Part shown: one piece after another, positions 46,801 through 58,374 of the stretch | Position numbering within the stretch: position 1 is the first letter of the stretch | Layout of the letters: each line of letters begins with the position of its first letter | Assembly (NCBI RefSeq): GCF_000964005.1 | Contig: NZ_JXYP01000016.1 | Span: 1-64,000 of the forward strand | Length of the DNA: 64,000 nt | Reading direction: 5' to 3' | Origin: Williamsia herbipolensis | Lineage (GTDB): Bacteria; Actinomycetota; Actinomycetes; Mycobacteriales; Mycobacteriaceae | The notes under the pieces: generated by a model | What the model was told of the DNA's origin: nothing | Seen by the model: the letters and a program-made list of their open reading frames with translations, nothing else | Database searches by the model: none | Position numbers and translations under genes: made by a program

Positions 46801-47426
46801 CCACCCTGGGCAAGGTCAACCCGCTCGCCCTGGAGGAGTTCGCGGCCCTCGAGGAGCGCTACACCTTCCTCTCCACCCAGCTCGAGGACGTCCGCAGCGC
46901 GCGTCGCGATCTCCTCGACGTCGTCGACGACGTCGACGCGAAGATCCTGCAGGTGTTCACCGAGGCCTATGCCGACGTCGAGCGCGAGTTCGTCGAGGTG
47001 TTCAAGACCCTGTTCCCCGGGGGCGACGGACGGCTGGTGCTCACCGACCCCACCGACATGCTCACCACGGGCATCGAGGTGGAGGCGCGCCCCCCGGGCA
47101 AGAAGGTCAAGCGGCTCTCGCTGCTGTCGGGTGGGGAGAAGTCGCTGACCGCCGTGGCGATGCTCGTCGCGATCTTCCGGGCGCGGCCCTCGCCGTTCTA
47201 CGTGATGGACGAGGTGGAGGCCGCCCTCGACGACACGAACCTGCGGCGCCTCATCCGGCTGTTCGAGCAACTCCGGGAACGCTCGCAGCTGATCGTCATC
47301 ACCCACCAGAAGCCGACGATGGAGATCGCCGACGCGCTCTACGGGGTGAGCATGCAGGGCGACGGCATCACCACCGTCATCTCCCAGCGCCTGCGCGGCA
47401 TGGACGTCACCACGTCGGGCGCCTGA
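43818..47426 (+). CDS. smc: Chromosome segregation protein SMC
   Basis: SMC forms a ring-shaped ATPase with ScpA/ScpB that compacts and separates chromosomes. The 1202-residue protein has Walker [11 protein letters not shown] near 32-41, long coiled coils (about 170-500 and 680-1010), a hinge at about 510-640, and the C-terminal ABC signature [11 protein letters not shown] and Walker [15 protein letters not shown]. The GTG follows the -10-like TAATCT (43804-43809) after 8 nt without a clear ribosome site, so its message may be leaderless. Confidence 0.96.
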   Translation: MHLKSLTLKGFKSFASATTLRFEPGITCVVGPNGSGKSNVVDALTWVMGEQGAKALRGGKMEDVIFAGTSGRPPLGRAEVTLTIDNSDGALPIDYSEVSVTRRMFRDGAGEYEINGSTCRLMDVQELLSDSGIGREMHVIVGQGRLSAILESRPEDRRAFIEEAAGVLKHRKRKEKAVRKLESMQANLARLTDLTDELRRQLKPLGRQAEVARRAQTVQADLRDARLRLAADDLVTLRTAMAEQTATESLIRENSDRVAAELDRATAEMTDLETQVASIAPAAQQAAAAWFRLSALAERVDATRRVASERVRHLAEPVVAAATGRDPDELDAQAAAAAEEEEIRAYAVTEADDALQATRAALAAAESIAAQADRAHLAAVRAVADRREGLVRLEGQVTNLATRAGSTDAEAARLSAAIVDADRRADEAQAELDTVAATVGDLDATERGLDEHHERSVVALNHANERVAELQAAERAAEQRVASLTARIEALSTNLTRKDGGAWLLSNDVRGLQGSVVDLVKVAPGYEAAIAAALGPAADAVAADDTDAARTALATLKDADAGRAALLLGGLSAPRRQGPALPPGARWAAEVVTAPEQLRGAVDLLLADTVVADSDTVAADVAARAREAGDRLHVVTLDGDVLGPGWISGGSDRRPSTLELQADIDSAKADLVITAHQGEEIAAALSGALGEQEARRQSADDALVALHESDAAVGAVYEQLARLGQTVRAARDESARLAAQRSAIEAGRTTALAELAEMEERLRAAQVDPDDEGTDLDTDGERVAAAGAVAEARTTETEARLALRTAEERLASVRGRADSLRRAAESEREARARAERQNRARAHAAAVAEVVVTAADDIIVRLSGAVADAQRTRDDLETARTDRAALLDAARRQVAELTGELNRLRDRLHADEVAGAQAALRVEQLEEQIVSTHAIGLDDLLAEYGPDVELPPTELEMTEYRQAVERGEIVVAPAPMRFDRAVQEARAKRAQKDLTTLGKVNPLALEEFAALEERYTFLSTQLEDVRSARRDLLDVVDDVDAKILQVFTEAYADVEREFVEVFKTLFPGGDGRLVLTDPTDMLTTGIEVEARPPGKKVKRLSLLSGGEKSLTAVAMLVAIFRARPSPFYVMDEVEAALDDTNLRRLIRLFEQLRERSQLIVITHQKPTMEIADALYGVSMQGDGITTVISQRLRGMDVTTSGA

Positions 47427-47460
47427 TCGGCTCGTCGGCGCCGAGGCGTCGGCTGACACA

Positions 47461-48882
47461 ATGACTCACGTGAACACCGAACTCATCATCGGCATCGGCA
47501 TCGTCGTCGGCGTGATCGTCGCGATCCTCGCCGTCGTGTTGATCGCCCGGGTCGTCGCGAACCGGCGCCGTATCTCGTTGCGGGACGGCACCTCGACCGA
47601 TCAGCCCACCCGTGAGGTCGATCGCTCGGGCGGCTACCAGGCGGGCGGTGGTTTCACCTTCAGCCAGGGTGGCGGCGCCGGTCTCGCCGATCCGCCCGCG
47701 GAGACGACGTCGGCGCCCCCGCCGACCGTGACACCGCCTGCCACGACCTACGAGCGCACCGAGACCGACGGCCAGCCCGGTGTCGGCGACGACGCGTCGG
47801 TCCCGCGCGATTCCGCGCAGCGGGGGATGAAGGACATCTCCCTGCCCGATCTGGACACACCGGATCTCGACACGCCGGATGTGGACACGACCGGCGCCGA
47901 GCCCGAGACGGCCGACACCGATGCCTCGGCCCTCGCCACGCCCGCGCCGCTCGACGTCATCGAGCCGGTCGACGGCCGGTTGCTCCGACTGCGCGGCCGC
48001 CTGGCCCGTTCGCAGGGCACCCTCGGCAAGGGCGTGCTGGGACTGCTCGGTGGCGGCGATCTCGACGAGGACTCCTGGGAGGAGATCGAGGACACGCTCA
48101 TCTCGGCCGACCTCGGCAGCGCCACCACCGCCCGCGTCGTCGACGCGTTGCGCACCGGGTTGGCGACGTCGTCGGTCCGCACCGCCGCGGAGGTCCGCGC
48201 ACTGCTCCGAACGGTGCTCATGGCCGAGTTGATGCCCGATCTCGACCGCTCGATCCGGGCGCTCCCGCACGCCGGCGTACCCGCGGTGTTGCTCGTGGTG
48301 GGCGTCAACGGCACGGGCAAGACCACCACCGTCGGCAAGCTCGCGCGCGTGCTGGTCGCCGACGGTCGTCGTGTGCTGCTGGGCGCGGCGGACACCTTCC
48401 GCGCCGCGGCCGCCGATCAGCTGCAGACCTGGGGGGAGCGCGTCGGGGCGCAGACCGTCCGGGGACGCGAGGGTGCCGATCCCGCGTCGGTCGCGTTCGA
48501 TGCGGTCGCCACCGGTGTCGCCGACGGTGTCGACGTCGTGGTGGTCGACACCGCGGGCAGGCTGCACACCAAGACCGGTCTGATGGACGAGCTCGGCAAG
48601 GTCAAGCGAGTGATCGAGAAGAAGACCGCGGTCGACGAGGTGCTGCTGGTCCTCGACGCGACGACGGGCCAGAACGGGATGATGCAGGCGAAGGTGTTCG
48701 CCGAGGTCGTCTCGATCACCGGCGTCGTGCTCACCAAGCTCGACGGCACGGCGAAGGGCGGCATCGTCTTCCACGTGCAGCACGAGCTCGGGGTCCCGGT
48801 GAAACTCGTCGGACTCGGCGAGGGTGCCGACGATCTGGCGCCGTTCGAGCCGGGTGCGTTCGTCGACGCCCTGTTGGGCTGA
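47461..48882 (+). CDS. ftsY: Signal recognition particle receptor FtsY
   Basis: FtsY docks SRP-ribosome complexes at the membrane. The 473-residue protein has an N-terminal transmembrane helix (LIIGIGIVVGVIVAILAVVLI), an acidic/Pro/Thr-rich linker to about 170, and the NG domain with GVNGTGKTTTVGKLA, DTFRAAA, DTAGR and TKLDGTAKGG. The ATG used here may not be the true start: CACAAT at 47457-47462 lies 7 nt before GTG 47470, which would give a leaderless 470-residue form. The smc-ftsY pair is conserved in actinobacteria. Confidence 0.94.
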   Translation: MTHVNTELIIGIGIVVGVIVAILAVVLIARVVANRRRISLRDGTSTDQPTREVDRSGGYQAGGGFTFSQGGGAGLADPPAETTSAPPPTVTPPATTYERTETDGQPGVGDDASVPRDSAQRGMKDISLPDLDTPDLDTPDVDTTGAEPETADTDASALATPAPLDVIEPVDGRLLRLRGRLARSQGTLGKGVLGLLGGGDLDEDSWEEIEDTLISADLGSATTARVVDALRTGLATSSVRTAAEVRALLRTVLMAELMPDLDRSIRALPHAGVPAVLLVVGVNGTGKTTTVGKLARVLVADGRRVLLGAADTFRAAAADQLQTWGERVGAQTVRGREGADPASVAFDAVATGVADGVDVVVVDTAGRLHTKTGLMDELGKVKRVIEKKTAVDEVLLVLDATTGQNGMMQAKVFAEVVSITGVVLTKLDGTAKGGIVFHVQHELGVPVKLVGLGEGADDLAPFEPGAFVDALLG

Positions 48883-48998
48883 GCCGACCCACTGCCGTCC
48901 CGCTGCGCCCGTTTTGCCCGATCGCGCGAGTCGTTTGCCTCGGCTCACGACTTTCTGACCTGGGGCGATACCTGCGCGAAATATGAGGCGCCGATCCG

Positions 48999-49036
48999 TT
49001 CACACCCGGGAAACATGCAGTAGCCATCACCGAAAC
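48999..49036 (+). promoter_or_regulatory. GlnR-type nitrogen-control box before amt
   Basis: The sequence reads TTCAC-N6-GAAAC-N6-TAGCC-N6-GAAAC, the spacing of the GlnR consensus gTnAC-N6-GaAAC repeated twice. Both GAAAC half-sites and the first TnAC are exact; the third element (TAGCC) is poor. It lies 74 bp before the amt start, so GlnR could activate amt-glnB-glnD under nitrogen limitation. A weak hairpin at 48929-48952 just upstream may end ftsY transcription. Confidence 0.75.
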
Positions 49037-49110
49037 ATCCGGATAGGAAAGTTCTCCCAGATCGAAGCCGCGGCCTCATGCCGTGGTGATGAAAATCGAG
49101 GAGGAATAGG

Positions 49111-50851
<1,741 letters not shown>

Positions 50852-50867
50852 AGGTATACGTACACCT

Positions 50868-53510
50868 GTGCCCTTCGTGACCAGCGGTGACGATTCGCAC
50901 GGCGACCACGCGGAAGGCCCTGCGTCCGACTCGACGTCGAACGCGGGGCCTTCCCCGTCGCCGGATCGATCGTCCGGGCCGCGCACCCCGACCCCGGCCG
51001 CACCCGCGGCGGCGACCGACCTCGTCGACGCCCGCCGCCGACTGCTGCGCACCACTGACGGCACCAAGCGGGCCGACGCACCCGCACTCCGGCAGATCCT
51101 CGTCGACCTCCACGATTTCTGGCTCACCACCAAGGGCGCCGAGATCGGCGTTCGCCCCGACAGCGGTTTCGCGATCGTCGCCGTCGGCGGATTGGGGCGC
51201 CAGGAACTGCTGCCGCACTCCGATCTCGACCTGATCCTGCTGCACGACGACATGGACACCGCCCGTGTGTCCGAGGTCGCCGACGCGCTCTGGTACCCCC
51301 TGTGGGACGCCCACATCAAGCTCGACCACAGTGTCCGCACCGTCCCGCAGGCCCTGCAGGTCGCCGCAGCGGACATGACTGCCGCGCTCGGACTGCTCGA
51401 GGCCCGGCACATCGCCGGTGACGAGGCGCTGACCACGCTGCTCATCAGCGGCGTCCGGCGTCAGTGGCGCAGCGACATCCGCACCCGGTTCCCGGAACTG
51501 GTCGACCAGGCGTCGGACCGGTGGCGCCGCAGCGGCGACATCGCCCACCGCGCCGAACCCGACCTGAAGAACGGCCGCGGCGGACTGCGTGACGTGCAGA
51601 TGCTCGGTGCACTCGCGATCGCGCAGCTCACCGACGGCATGGCCAACTTGCGTCCCGACTCCCCGGGGGCGGGGCTGCAGGTGGCCTACAACCGGCTGCT
51701 CGACATCCGCACCGAACTGCACCGGATCGCCGGCCGCCCGCGCGAACAACTCCGCGCCCAGGACGCCGACGAGATCGGTGCCGCATTGCGCATCGGCGAC
51801 CGCTTCGACCTCGCGCGGGTGATCAGCGACAGCGCCCGCACCATCAGTTACTCGGTGGAGGTCGGGCTGCGCACCGCAGGCAACGCGCTGCCGCGCCGCG
51901 GTCTCGCGAAACTGCGTCGCTCACCGGTACGTCGCCCCCTCGACGAGGGTGTCGTCGAACACTCCGGTGAAGTGGTGTTGGCGCGCAACGCGATTCCCAG
52001 CAAGGACCCGGGACTGATCCTGCGCGTGGCCGGCGCGTCGGCCCGCACCGGACTCCCCATCAGCGCCTCGACCCTGTCGCGGCTCGCCGACTTCGCGCCC
52101 GAACTGCGTGAGCCGTGGCCGGCCGAGGCACTGAGCGACCTGTTGGTGCTGCTGGGCACCGGGCGACACATGGTGGCGCCGATCGAGGCCCTCGACCGCA
52201 CCGGCCTCTGGGGACGTCTGCTGCCCGAATGGGGTGCGGTGCGCGACCTCCCGCCCCGCGACGCCATCCACACCTGGACCGTCGACCGGCACCTCGTGGA
52301 GACCACGGCCTATGCCTCGACGATGACGACGCGGGTGTCGCGGCCGGACCTGCTGGTCCTCGGTGCCCTGCTCCACGACCTCGGCAAGGGGCGCGGAGCC
52401 GACCACAGCATCGTCGGCGCCGAACTCGCCACGCAGATCGGCAACCGGTTCGGACTGTGGCCGCAGGACGTCGCGACGCTGTCGGCCATGGTGCGTCATC
52501 ACCTGCTGCTCCCGGCGACGGCGACCCGCCGCGACCTCGACGACCCCGCCACGACACAGGCCGTCGTCGACGCGCTCGGGGGAGACCGGGTGCTGCTCGA
52601 ACTGCTCGCCGCGCTCGCCGAGGCCGACTCGCTGGCCACCGGGCCCGGGGTGTGGGGCGACTGGAAGGCCTCGCTCATCGGCGACCTGGTCCGCAAATGC
52701 CTGCGCGTCATGGACGGTGAGCAGCTGCACCGCCCGGACCCGCTGACCGACGACCAACGCGACCGGGCGAAGGCCGGCGGGGTCCACGTCGACATCGTCG
52801 GGACCGGCAGCATGCACACACACCTGGTCACGATGATCGCGCCCGACCAGCCGGGCCTGCTGTCGAAGATGGCCGGGGTGTTGTCACTGAACGGTCTGCG
52901 CTGCCGCAGCGCCGCGGTCCAGTCGTACGCCGACAGCATCGTCAACACCTTCCTCGTGGTACCCGCCTTCGGCGACCCGCCCGACGCCGGTCTGCTGCGA
53001 CAGCAACTGCTGCAGGCGACCGCGGGCACCCTCGACGTCATCGCACGCATCGACGCCCGCGAACGGGATTCACCGATCCCCACGGCGCCGCCGCCGGTCA
53101 CCGACCCCGACGGCGCCCCGGTCGCGGTACCCGCCCTGTTCGCCCAGGCCCCGCCGAAGGTGCTGTGGTTCGACGTCGAGCCCGCCGGGACCGACACCGC
53201 CGGCGCAGCCGCCGACTCCGGTGCGCCCGAGCGTGTCGTGATGGAGCTGCGCGCGGCCGACCGCTCCGGGTTGCTCAGCCGGGTCGCCGCGGTGCTCGAC
53301 ACCCACGGGGTGACCATCGAGTGGGCCTCGGTGTCGACCATGGGCGGCACCGTCGTGGACACGTTCTGTCTCCGGCTGCCGACGGGAACGCCGGACGGCG
53401 ACGAGATGCGTCGGACGCTGGCCGACGCGGTGCTCACGGTGGTCCCACCGCCCGAACCGCCCCGCGAGAACGACGACGGGACGAGCGCGGCCGGCGTCCC
53501 GATAGGGTAG
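50868..53510 (+). CDS. glnD: [Protein-PII] nucleotidyltransferase GlnD
   Basis: GlnD modifies PII according to glutamine levels; in actinobacteria it adds AMP to Tyr51. The 880-residue protein has the nucleotidyltransferase motif GGLGRQELLPHSDLDL near residue 107, the HD domain with ALLHDLGKGRGADHS, and two C-terminal ACT domains (APDQPGLLSKMAGV and AADRSGLLSRVAAV) that sense glutamine. The GTG at 50868 is 16 bp after glnB; GTG 50877 is an alternative. About 75 N-terminal residues are low-complexity. It completes amt-glnB-glnD. Confidence 0.94.
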   Translation: MPFVTSGDDSHGDHAEGPASDSTSNAGPSPSPDRSSGPRTPTPAAPAAATDLVDARRRLLRTTDGTKRADAPALRQILVDLHDFWLTTKGAEIGVRPDSGFAIVAVGGLGRQELLPHSDLDLILLHDDMDTARVSEVADALWYPLWDAHIKLDHSVRTVPQALQVAAADMTAALGLLEARHIAGDEALTTLLISGVRRQWRSDIRTRFPELVDQASDRWRRSGDIAHRAEPDLKNGRGGLRDVQMLGALAIAQLTDGMANLRPDSPGAGLQVAYNRLLDIRTELHRIAGRPREQLRAQDADEIGAALRIGDRFDLARVISDSARTISYSVEVGLRTAGNALPRRGLAKLRRSPVRRPLDEGVVEHSGEVVLARNAIPSKDPGLILRVAGASARTGLPISASTLSRLADFAPELREPWPAEALSDLLVLLGTGRHMVAPIEALDRTGLWGRLLPEWGAVRDLPPRDAIHTWTVDRHLVETTAYASTMTTRVSRPDLLVLGALLHDLGKGRGADHSIVGAELATQIGNRFGLWPQDVATLSAMVRHHLLLPATATRRDLDDPATTQAVVDALGGDRVLLELLAALAEADSLATGPGVWGDWKASLIGDLVRKCLRVMDGEQLHRPDPLTDDQRDRAKAGGVHVDIVGTGSMHTHLVTMIAPDQPGLLSKMAGVLSLNGLRCRSAAVQSYADSIVNTFLVVPAFGDPPDAGLLRQQLLQATAGTLDVIARIDARERDSPIPTAPPPVTDPDGAPVAVPALFAQAPPKVLWFDVEPAGTDTAGAAADSGAPERVVMELRAADRSGLLSRVAAVLDTHGVTIEWASVSTMGGTVVDTFCLRLPTGTPDGDEMRRTLADAVLTVVPPPEPPRENDDGTSAAGVPIG

Positions 53511-53514
53511 GGCC

Positions 53515-55086
53515 ATGTTCGATTCGCTGTCCGACCGGTTGACCGGGGCACTCAAAGACCTGCGCGGCAAGGGAAAGCTCACCGATGCCGACATCGACCG
53601 CACCTGCCGGGAGATCCGCCTGGCCCTGCTCGATGCCGACGTGTCGCTGCAGGTGGTCCGCGGCTTCATCGCCCGGATCAAGGAGCGCGCCAAGGGCGCG
53701 GAGGTGTCGGGTGCGCTGAACCCGGCGCAACAGATCGTCAAGATCGTCAACGAGGAGCTCGTCGGCATCCTCGGTGGTGAGACCCGGCGCATCGCGTTCG
53801 CGAAGACCCCGCCCACGGTCATCATGCTCGCGGGTCTGCAGGGTGCCGGTAAGACGACGTTGGCGGGCAAGCTCTCGGCGTGGTTGACCAAGCAGGGTCA
53901 CACCCCACTGCTCGTGGCGTGTGACCTCCAGCGCCCCGGCGCGGTGAGCCAGCTGCAGATCGTCGGTGAGCGTGCGGGCACCCCGGTGTTCGCGCCGCAT
54001 CCGGGGACCTCGGTCGGCGGCGAGGGCGAGCTCGGGGTGAGCGCCGCCGACCCGGTGGAGGTCGCGCGCGCCGGTGTCGCCGAGGCCCGCGCCAAGCAAC
54101 ACGACATCGTCATCGTCGACACCGCCGGCCGACTCGGCATCGACGAGGAACTGATGGCGCAGGCCGCGGGCATCCGCGACGCCGTGCAGCCCGACGAGGT
54201 CCTGTTCGTCGTCGACGCCATGATCGGACAGGACGCGGTCACCACCGCCGAGGCCTTCGCCTCCGGTGTCGGTTTCACCGGTGTCGTGCTGACGAAACTC
54301 GACGGTGACGCCCGCGGTGGCGCCGCGCTGTCGATCCGCGAGATGACCGGTGCGCCGATCATGTTCGCGTCGTCGGGCGAGAAGCTCGAGGAGTTCGACA
54401 CCTTCCACCCCGACCGCATGGCCAGCCGCATCCTGGGCATGGGTGACGTCCTGAGCCTCATCGAGCAGGCCGAGGAGCACTGGGACGCCACGCAGGCCGA
54501 GGCGGCCGCGGCGAAGATCACCCAGGGCGAGCTCACCCTCGAGGACTTCCTCGAGCAGATGCTGATGATCCGGAAGATGGGGCCGATCGGGAACCTGCTG
54601 GGCATGTTGCCCGGGGCCGGTCAGATGAAGGACGCCCTGAGCCAGGTCGACGACAAGCAGCTCGACCGTGTGCAGGCGATCATCCGCGGCATGACCCCCG
54701 CCGAACGCGACAACCCGAAGATCATCAACGCCTCGCGGCGTCTGCGTATCGCCAACGGATCCGGTGTCGCGGTGAGCGAGGTCAACCAGCTCGTCGACCG
54801 CTTCTACGAGGCCCGCAAGATGATGGCGGCGATGTCGGGACGCATGGGCATGCCCGGCGCGAACCGCCGCACCAACCGCAGCAAGAAGGGCAAGAAGGGG
54901 AAGAAGGGATCCGGTCGCGGACCCACCCCGCCGAAGATGCGCGGTGGCATGCCCGGGATGGGGATGCCCGGCATGCCCGCCGGGTTCCCGGACCTGTCGA
55001 ACATGCCCGCCGGACTCGATCAGCTGCCGCCGGGGCTCGAGGGCATCGACATCTCGCAGTTCCAGAAGCCGAAGAAACGCGGCTGA
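53515..55086 (+). CDS. ffh: Signal recognition particle protein Ffh
   Basis: Ffh binds 4.5S RNA and signal sequences and hands the ribosome to FtsY. The 523-residue protein has the NG domain (GLQGAGKTTLAGKL near 107, DLQRPGAVSQL, DTAGRLGID, TKLDGDARGG) and a methionine-rich M domain from about 325. The C-terminal tail has MPGMGMPGMPAGF-type repeats and a basic patch (RTNRSKKGKKGKKG). The ATG follows TAGGGT, overlapping the glnD stop, after 6 nt, consistent with a leaderless start. Confidence 0.96.
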   Translation: MFDSLSDRLTGALKDLRGKGKLTDADIDRTCREIRLALLDADVSLQVVRGFIARIKERAKGAEVSGALNPAQQIVKIVNEELVGILGGETRRIAFAKTPPTVIMLAGLQGAGKTTLAGKLSAWLTKQGHTPLLVACDLQRPGAVSQLQIVGERAGTPVFAPHPGTSVGGEGELGVSAADPVEVARAGVAEARAKQHDIVIVDTAGRLGIDEELMAQAAGIRDAVQPDEVLFVVDAMIGQDAVTTAEAFASGVGFTGVVLTKLDGDARGGAALSIREMTGAPIMFASSGEKLEEFDTFHPDRMASRILGMGDVLSLIEQAEEHWDATQAEAAAAKITQGELTLEDFLEQMLMIRKMGPIGNLLGMLPGAGQMKDALSQVDDKQLDRVQAIIRGMTPAERDNPKIINASRRLRIANGSGVAVSEVNQLVDRFYEARKMMAAMSGRMGMPGANRRTNRSKKGKKGKKGSGRGPTPPKMRGGMPGMGMPGMPAGFPDLSNMPAGLDQLPPGLEGIDISQFQKPKKRG

Positions 55087-55094
55087 CCGCCCGC

Positions 55095-56183
55095 GTGATG
55101 CCCGAGTCACCCACTGCCGCACTGCATTTCCGCGGTCACTGCGTCGACACCGACACCCCGGTCGAGTTCTGGACCCACGACGGCCTCATCACCTTCGAGC
55201 CGGTGCCCGGTGCCGACACCGTCTGCGACGGCGGGTGGATCACGTCAGGACTCGTCGACGCCCACAACCACGTCGGCATCGCCCCGGGGCTCGGCGTCAC
55301 CCTCGACCAGGCCCGGGGTTTCGCCCGGCTCGACGCCCGCGCCGGGGCCCTGTTGATCCGCGAGGTCGGCTCGCCGCTGGACACCCACCCGCTCGACGCC
55401 GATCCGAACGGCCCGCGGTTCATCCGGTCGGGTCGCCACATCGCACGTACCAAGCGCTATCTGCGCGGGTACGGCGTCGAACTCGACGACCCCGACACCC
55501 TCGCCGACGAGGTCCGCCGGCAGGCCCGCGTGGGTGACGGCTGGGTGAAGCTGGTGGGGGACTGGATCGACCGCGAGGTCGGGGACCTCGCGCCGCTGTG
55601 GACCGACGCGCAACTCGCCGCGGCGGCCGAGGCCGCGCACGCCGAGGGCGCCCGCATCACCGCGCACATCTTCGGCACCGACGCCCTGCACGGCGTCATC
55701 GCCGCGGGATTCGACTGCATCGAACACGGCACCGGGCTCACCGACGACCTCCTCGCGGCGATGGCGCAGCGCGACATCGCGCTCGTGCCGACACTCATCC
55801 AGGTCGAGAACTTCCCGTCGATCGCCGACGGCGCCGACCGCTTCCCGACCTATCAGTCGCACATGCGCGCGCTGTACGCCGGCGCCCACGACGTGTTCGC
55901 GCACGCCGTCGAGGCCGGTGTGCCGATCTACGCGGGCACCGACGCCGGCGGGTTCGTCGACCACGGCCGCATCGTCGACGAGATGGTCGCGCTCACCACC
56001 ATCGGGCTCGACGCCGCCACGGTGGTCGCCGCCGCAACCGTCGGATCCCGGGAGTGGCTGTCGGGGAGCACCCTCGGCGAGGGGGAGCGCGCCGACCTCA
56101 TCGTGCTCGACGCCGATCCACGCGTCGACATCGAGACGCTGCGCGCCCCGCGCGTCGTCGTCTGCGGTGGTGCCGTCCTGTAG
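55095..56183 (+). CDS. Amidohydrolase family protein
   Basis: This 362-residue protein belongs to the metal-dependent amidohydrolase superfamily. The metal ligands are visible as DAHNHV (HxH) near 56, a lysine in GWVKLVGDW near 153, a His in RITAHIFG, another in CIEHGTG and the Asp in AGTDAGGF. It probably hydrolyses a small cyclic amide or peptide such as an N-acyl amino acid, but the substrate is unknown. The position after ffh matches M. tuberculosis Rv2915c. The GTG is 9 bp after ffh. Confidence 0.88.
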   Translation: MMPESPTAALHFRGHCVDTDTPVEFWTHDGLITFEPVPGADTVCDGGWITSGLVDAHNHVGIAPGLGVTLDQARGFARLDARAGALLIREVGSPLDTHPLDADPNGPRFIRSGRHIARTKRYLRGYGVELDDPDTLADEVRRQARVGDGWVKLVGDWIDREVGDLAPLWTDAQLAAAAEAAHAEGARITAHIFGTDALHGVIAAGFDCIEHGTGLTDDLLAAMAQRDIALVPTLIQVENFPSIADGADRFPTYQSHMRALYAGAHDVFAHAVEAGVPIYAGTDAGGFVDHGRIVDEMVALTTIGLDAATVVAAATVGSREWLSGSTLGEGERADLIVLDADPRVDIETLRAPRVVVCGGAVL

Positions 56184-56199
56184 ACGACCGACTCGGCGA

Positions 56200-56232
56200 G
56201 ATTTCGTCGGGGCCACCCCTGCGTGGCAGAAT
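56200..56232 (+). promoter_or_regulatory. Promoter of rpsP-khpA-rimM-trmD
   Basis: GATTTC (56200-56205) and the -10 CAGAAT (56227-56232) are separated by 27 nt first base to first base. The -10 sits in TGGCAGAATGG, nearly identical to TGGCACAATGG at the rplS promoter. It predicts a leader of about 120 nt before rpsP. Confidence 0.6.
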
Positions 56233-56359
56233 GGGCCGCTGGTTCGTCGGACCCGGTCACGTACCGCCCGACGGTCACACCACCACAAACCGCAAAACCG
56301 GGCCCACCACACCGGGTGGGTCGCTGAATTGCACTGTGACCGCAGATGAGAGAGAAACA

Positions 56360-56809
56360 ATGGCTGTCAAGATCAAGCTCACCCGCCTCGGCAAGATCCG
56401 CAACCCGCAGTACCGGATCGTCGTCGCCGACGACCCCGACCGCCGCGACGGCCGTGCGATCGAGACCATCGGCAAGTACCACCCGAAGGAAGAGCCCAGC
56501 CTCATCGAGATCGACTCCGAGCGCGCGCAGTACTGGCTGGGCGTGGGCGCACAGCCCACCGAGCCCGTCGCGGCGCTGCTCAAGGTCACCGGTGACTGGC
56601 AGAAGTTCAAGGGCCTCCCGGGCGCCGAGGGCACCCTCAAGGTGAAGGAGCCCAAGACCAGCAAGCTCGACCTGTTCAACGCGGCCCTGGCCGCCGCCGA
56701 CAGCGAGCCCGCCGCCGAGGCGACCACCCCGAAGAAGAAGGCCGCCAAGAAGGCAGACGCCGAGGAGCCCGCCGCCGACGCCGCACCGGCCGCCGGGACG
56801 GACGCGTGA
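56360..56809 (+). CDS. rpsP: 30S ribosomal protein S16
   Basis: S16 helps assemble the small subunit. The first 85 residues match the family ([22 protein letters not shown]). The 149-residue protein carries an extra C-terminal tail of about 55 Lys/Ala/Glu/Pro-rich residues, common in actinobacteria. The ATG follows GAGAGAAACA. Its stop overlaps khpA by 4 bp. Confidence 0.96.
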   Translation: MAVKIKLTRLGKIRNPQYRIVVADDPDRRDGRAIETIGKYHPKEEPSLIEIDSERAQYWLGVGAQPTEPVAALLKVTGDWQKFKGLPGAEGTLKVKEPKTSKLDLFNAALAAADSEPAAEATTPKKKAAKKADAEEPAADAAPAAGTDA

Positions 56810-57048
56810 GCACTGTCGTCGCCGACGCCATCGAGCACCTGGTGCGCGGTATCGTCGCCAACCCCGACGACGTCTCGGTAGACATGATCACCGGTCGCCG
56901 GGGACGGATGGTCGAGGTGCACGTGCACCCTGAGGACCTCGGCAAGGTCATCGGCCGTGGCGGTCGCACCGCCACCGCCCTGCGCACCCTCGTCACCGGT
57001 ATCGGTGGCCGCGGGGTGCGTCTCGACATCGTCGACACCGATCGCTGA
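56806..57048 (+). CDS. khpA: KH-domain RNA-binding protein KhpA
   Basis: A single KH domain of 80 residues with the GRGG loop ([21 protein letters not shown]) that binds RNA. KhpA-type proteins sit between rpsP and rimM in many Gram-positive bacteria and act as small RNA chaperones or partners of KhpB. The GTG overlaps the rpsP stop (GTGA), so synthesis is coupled to S16. Confidence 0.93.
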   Translation: MSTVVADAIEHLVRGIVANPDDVSVDMITGRRGRMVEVHVHPEDLGKVIGRGGRTATALRTLVTGIGGRGVRLDIVDTDR

Positions 57049-57076
57049 TCGCCCGATCGCCGAACAGACCGATTCG

Positions 57077-57592
57077 ATGGACCTCGTCGTCGGACGCATC
57101 GTGAAATCTCACGGCGTCCGCGGCGAGGTCGTCGTCGATGTACGCACCGACGACCCCGACACCCGCTTCGCCGACGGATCTCGCCTGCGCGGACGCCTGC
57201 CGAAGGGCGGCGGTGAGCGCGAGTTCGTCGTCTCCGGTGCCCGCGACCACGGCGGACGGATGCTCCTGCGCATCGACGGCGTCGACGACCGTGGCGCCGC
57301 CGACGAGCTACGCGGTGTGTTGTTCCTGATCGACACCGCTGCAGTCGATTCCGGCGACGATCCCGACGAGTTCTACGACCACGAACTGATCGGGGTCGCG
57401 GTGACGACGGTCGGTGGCGACCCGGTCGGCGAGCTCACCGAGATCCTGCACCTCCCCGGCGGCGACACCCTCGTGGTGCGCACCCCGCAGGGCCGTGAGG
57501 TGCTCGTACCGTTCGTCGCCGAGATCGTCCCGACGGTCACCACCGAGCGCATCGAGATCGACCCGCCGGACGGATTGCTCGACCTCGAATGA
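57077..57592 (+). CDS. rimM: 16S rRNA processing protein RimM
   Basis: RimM helps maturation of the 16S rRNA 3' domain and binds S19. The 171-residue protein has the N-terminal barrel ([19 protein letters not shown]) and the C-terminal PRC-barrel ([15 protein letters not shown] ... [16 protein letters not shown]). The ATG at 57077 matches the family start; no clear ribosome site is seen and it lies 28 bp after khpA. Its stop overlaps trmD. Confidence 0.95.
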   Translation: MDLVVGRIVKSHGVRGEVVVDVRTDDPDTRFADGSRLRGRLPKGGGEREFVVSGARDHGGRMLLRIDGVDDRGAADELRGVLFLIDTAAVDSGDDPDEFYDHELIGVAVTTVGGDPVGELTEILHLPGGDTLVVRTPQGREVLVPFVAEIVPTVTTERIEIDPPDGLLDLE

Positions 57593-58365
57593 CCGGTCCG
57601 TCACCGCGGATGCGGATCGACGTGGTGTCGATCTTCCCCGAATACCTCGATCCGCTGCGGATGGCGCTGCTCGGTCGCGCCATCGACCGCGGCATCCTCG
57701 CCGTCGACGTCCACGACCTCCGCGACTGGACGCACGACGTCCACCGCGCCGTCGACGACTCGCCCTACGGAGGTGGTCCCGGAATGGTGATGAAACCGCA
57801 GGTGTGGGGCCCGTGTCTGGACGACGTGTGCCCCGACGACGCCGTCCTGGTGGTCCCGACACCCGCCGGGGAACCGTTCACCCAGCGCGTCGCGGAGGAA
57901 CTGCGCGACGAGTCGCACCTGGTGTTCGCCTGCGGTCGCTACGAGGGCATCGACCAGCGCGTCGTCGACGACGTCGCGCGGCGCGGCCGTGTGCGGGAAC
58001 TGTCCATCGGCGACTACGTGCTGATCGGCGGTGAGGTCGCCGCGATCGCCATGATCGAGTCGGTGGTGCGCCTCATCGACGGAGTCCTCGGCAACGCCGC
58101 GTCGCATCAACAGGATTCGTTCTCCGACGGTCTGCTGGAGGGGCCGAGCTACACCCGGCCGGAACACTGGCGAGGACTCAGTGTCCCGCCGGTGCTCCTC
58201 GGCGGCGACCACGCCGCGATCACCCGGTGGCGCCACGAACAGTCACTGGCGCGGACCCGTGCGCGCCGCCCCGATCTGCTCGACGAGACAGGCACGGCCT
58301 CCCGTCGGCCGACCCCGCCGTCATCCCCACCGAAGTCCGACATGTCCGACGGCCCGCTCGACTAG
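57589..58365 (+). CDS. trmD: tRNA (guanine(37)-N(1))-methyltransferase TrmD
   Basis: TrmD methylates G37 next to the anticodon to keep the reading frame. The 258-residue SPOUT methyltransferase shows [38 protein letters not shown] and the trefoil-knot [12 protein letters not shown]. The ATG overlaps the rimM stop by 4 bp. About 20 C-terminal residues are Pro/Ser-rich and not conserved. Its TAG stop coincides with the -10-like TAGCCT of the next gene. Confidence 0.95.
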   Translation: MTGPSPRMRIDVVSIFPEYLDPLRMALLGRAIDRGILAVDVHDLRDWTHDVHRAVDDSPYGGGPGMVMKPQVWGPCLDDVCPDDAVLVVPTPAGEPFTQRVAEELRDESHLVFACGRYEGIDQRVVDDVARRGRVRELSIGDYVLIGGEVAAIAMIESVVRLIDGVLGNAASHQQDSFSDGLLEGPSYTRPEHWRGLSVPPVLLGGDHAAITRWRHEQSLARTRARRPDLLDETGTASRRPTPPSSPPKSDMSDGPLD

Positions 58366-58374
58366 CCTGACCTG

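Noticed and set aside
43260-47459. 1399-codon open frame on the minus strand opposite smc
   Set aside because: It is the antisense shadow of smc in high-GC sequence: its product is Arg/Gly/Val-rich low-complexity with no domain, and smc itself has all expected motifs.
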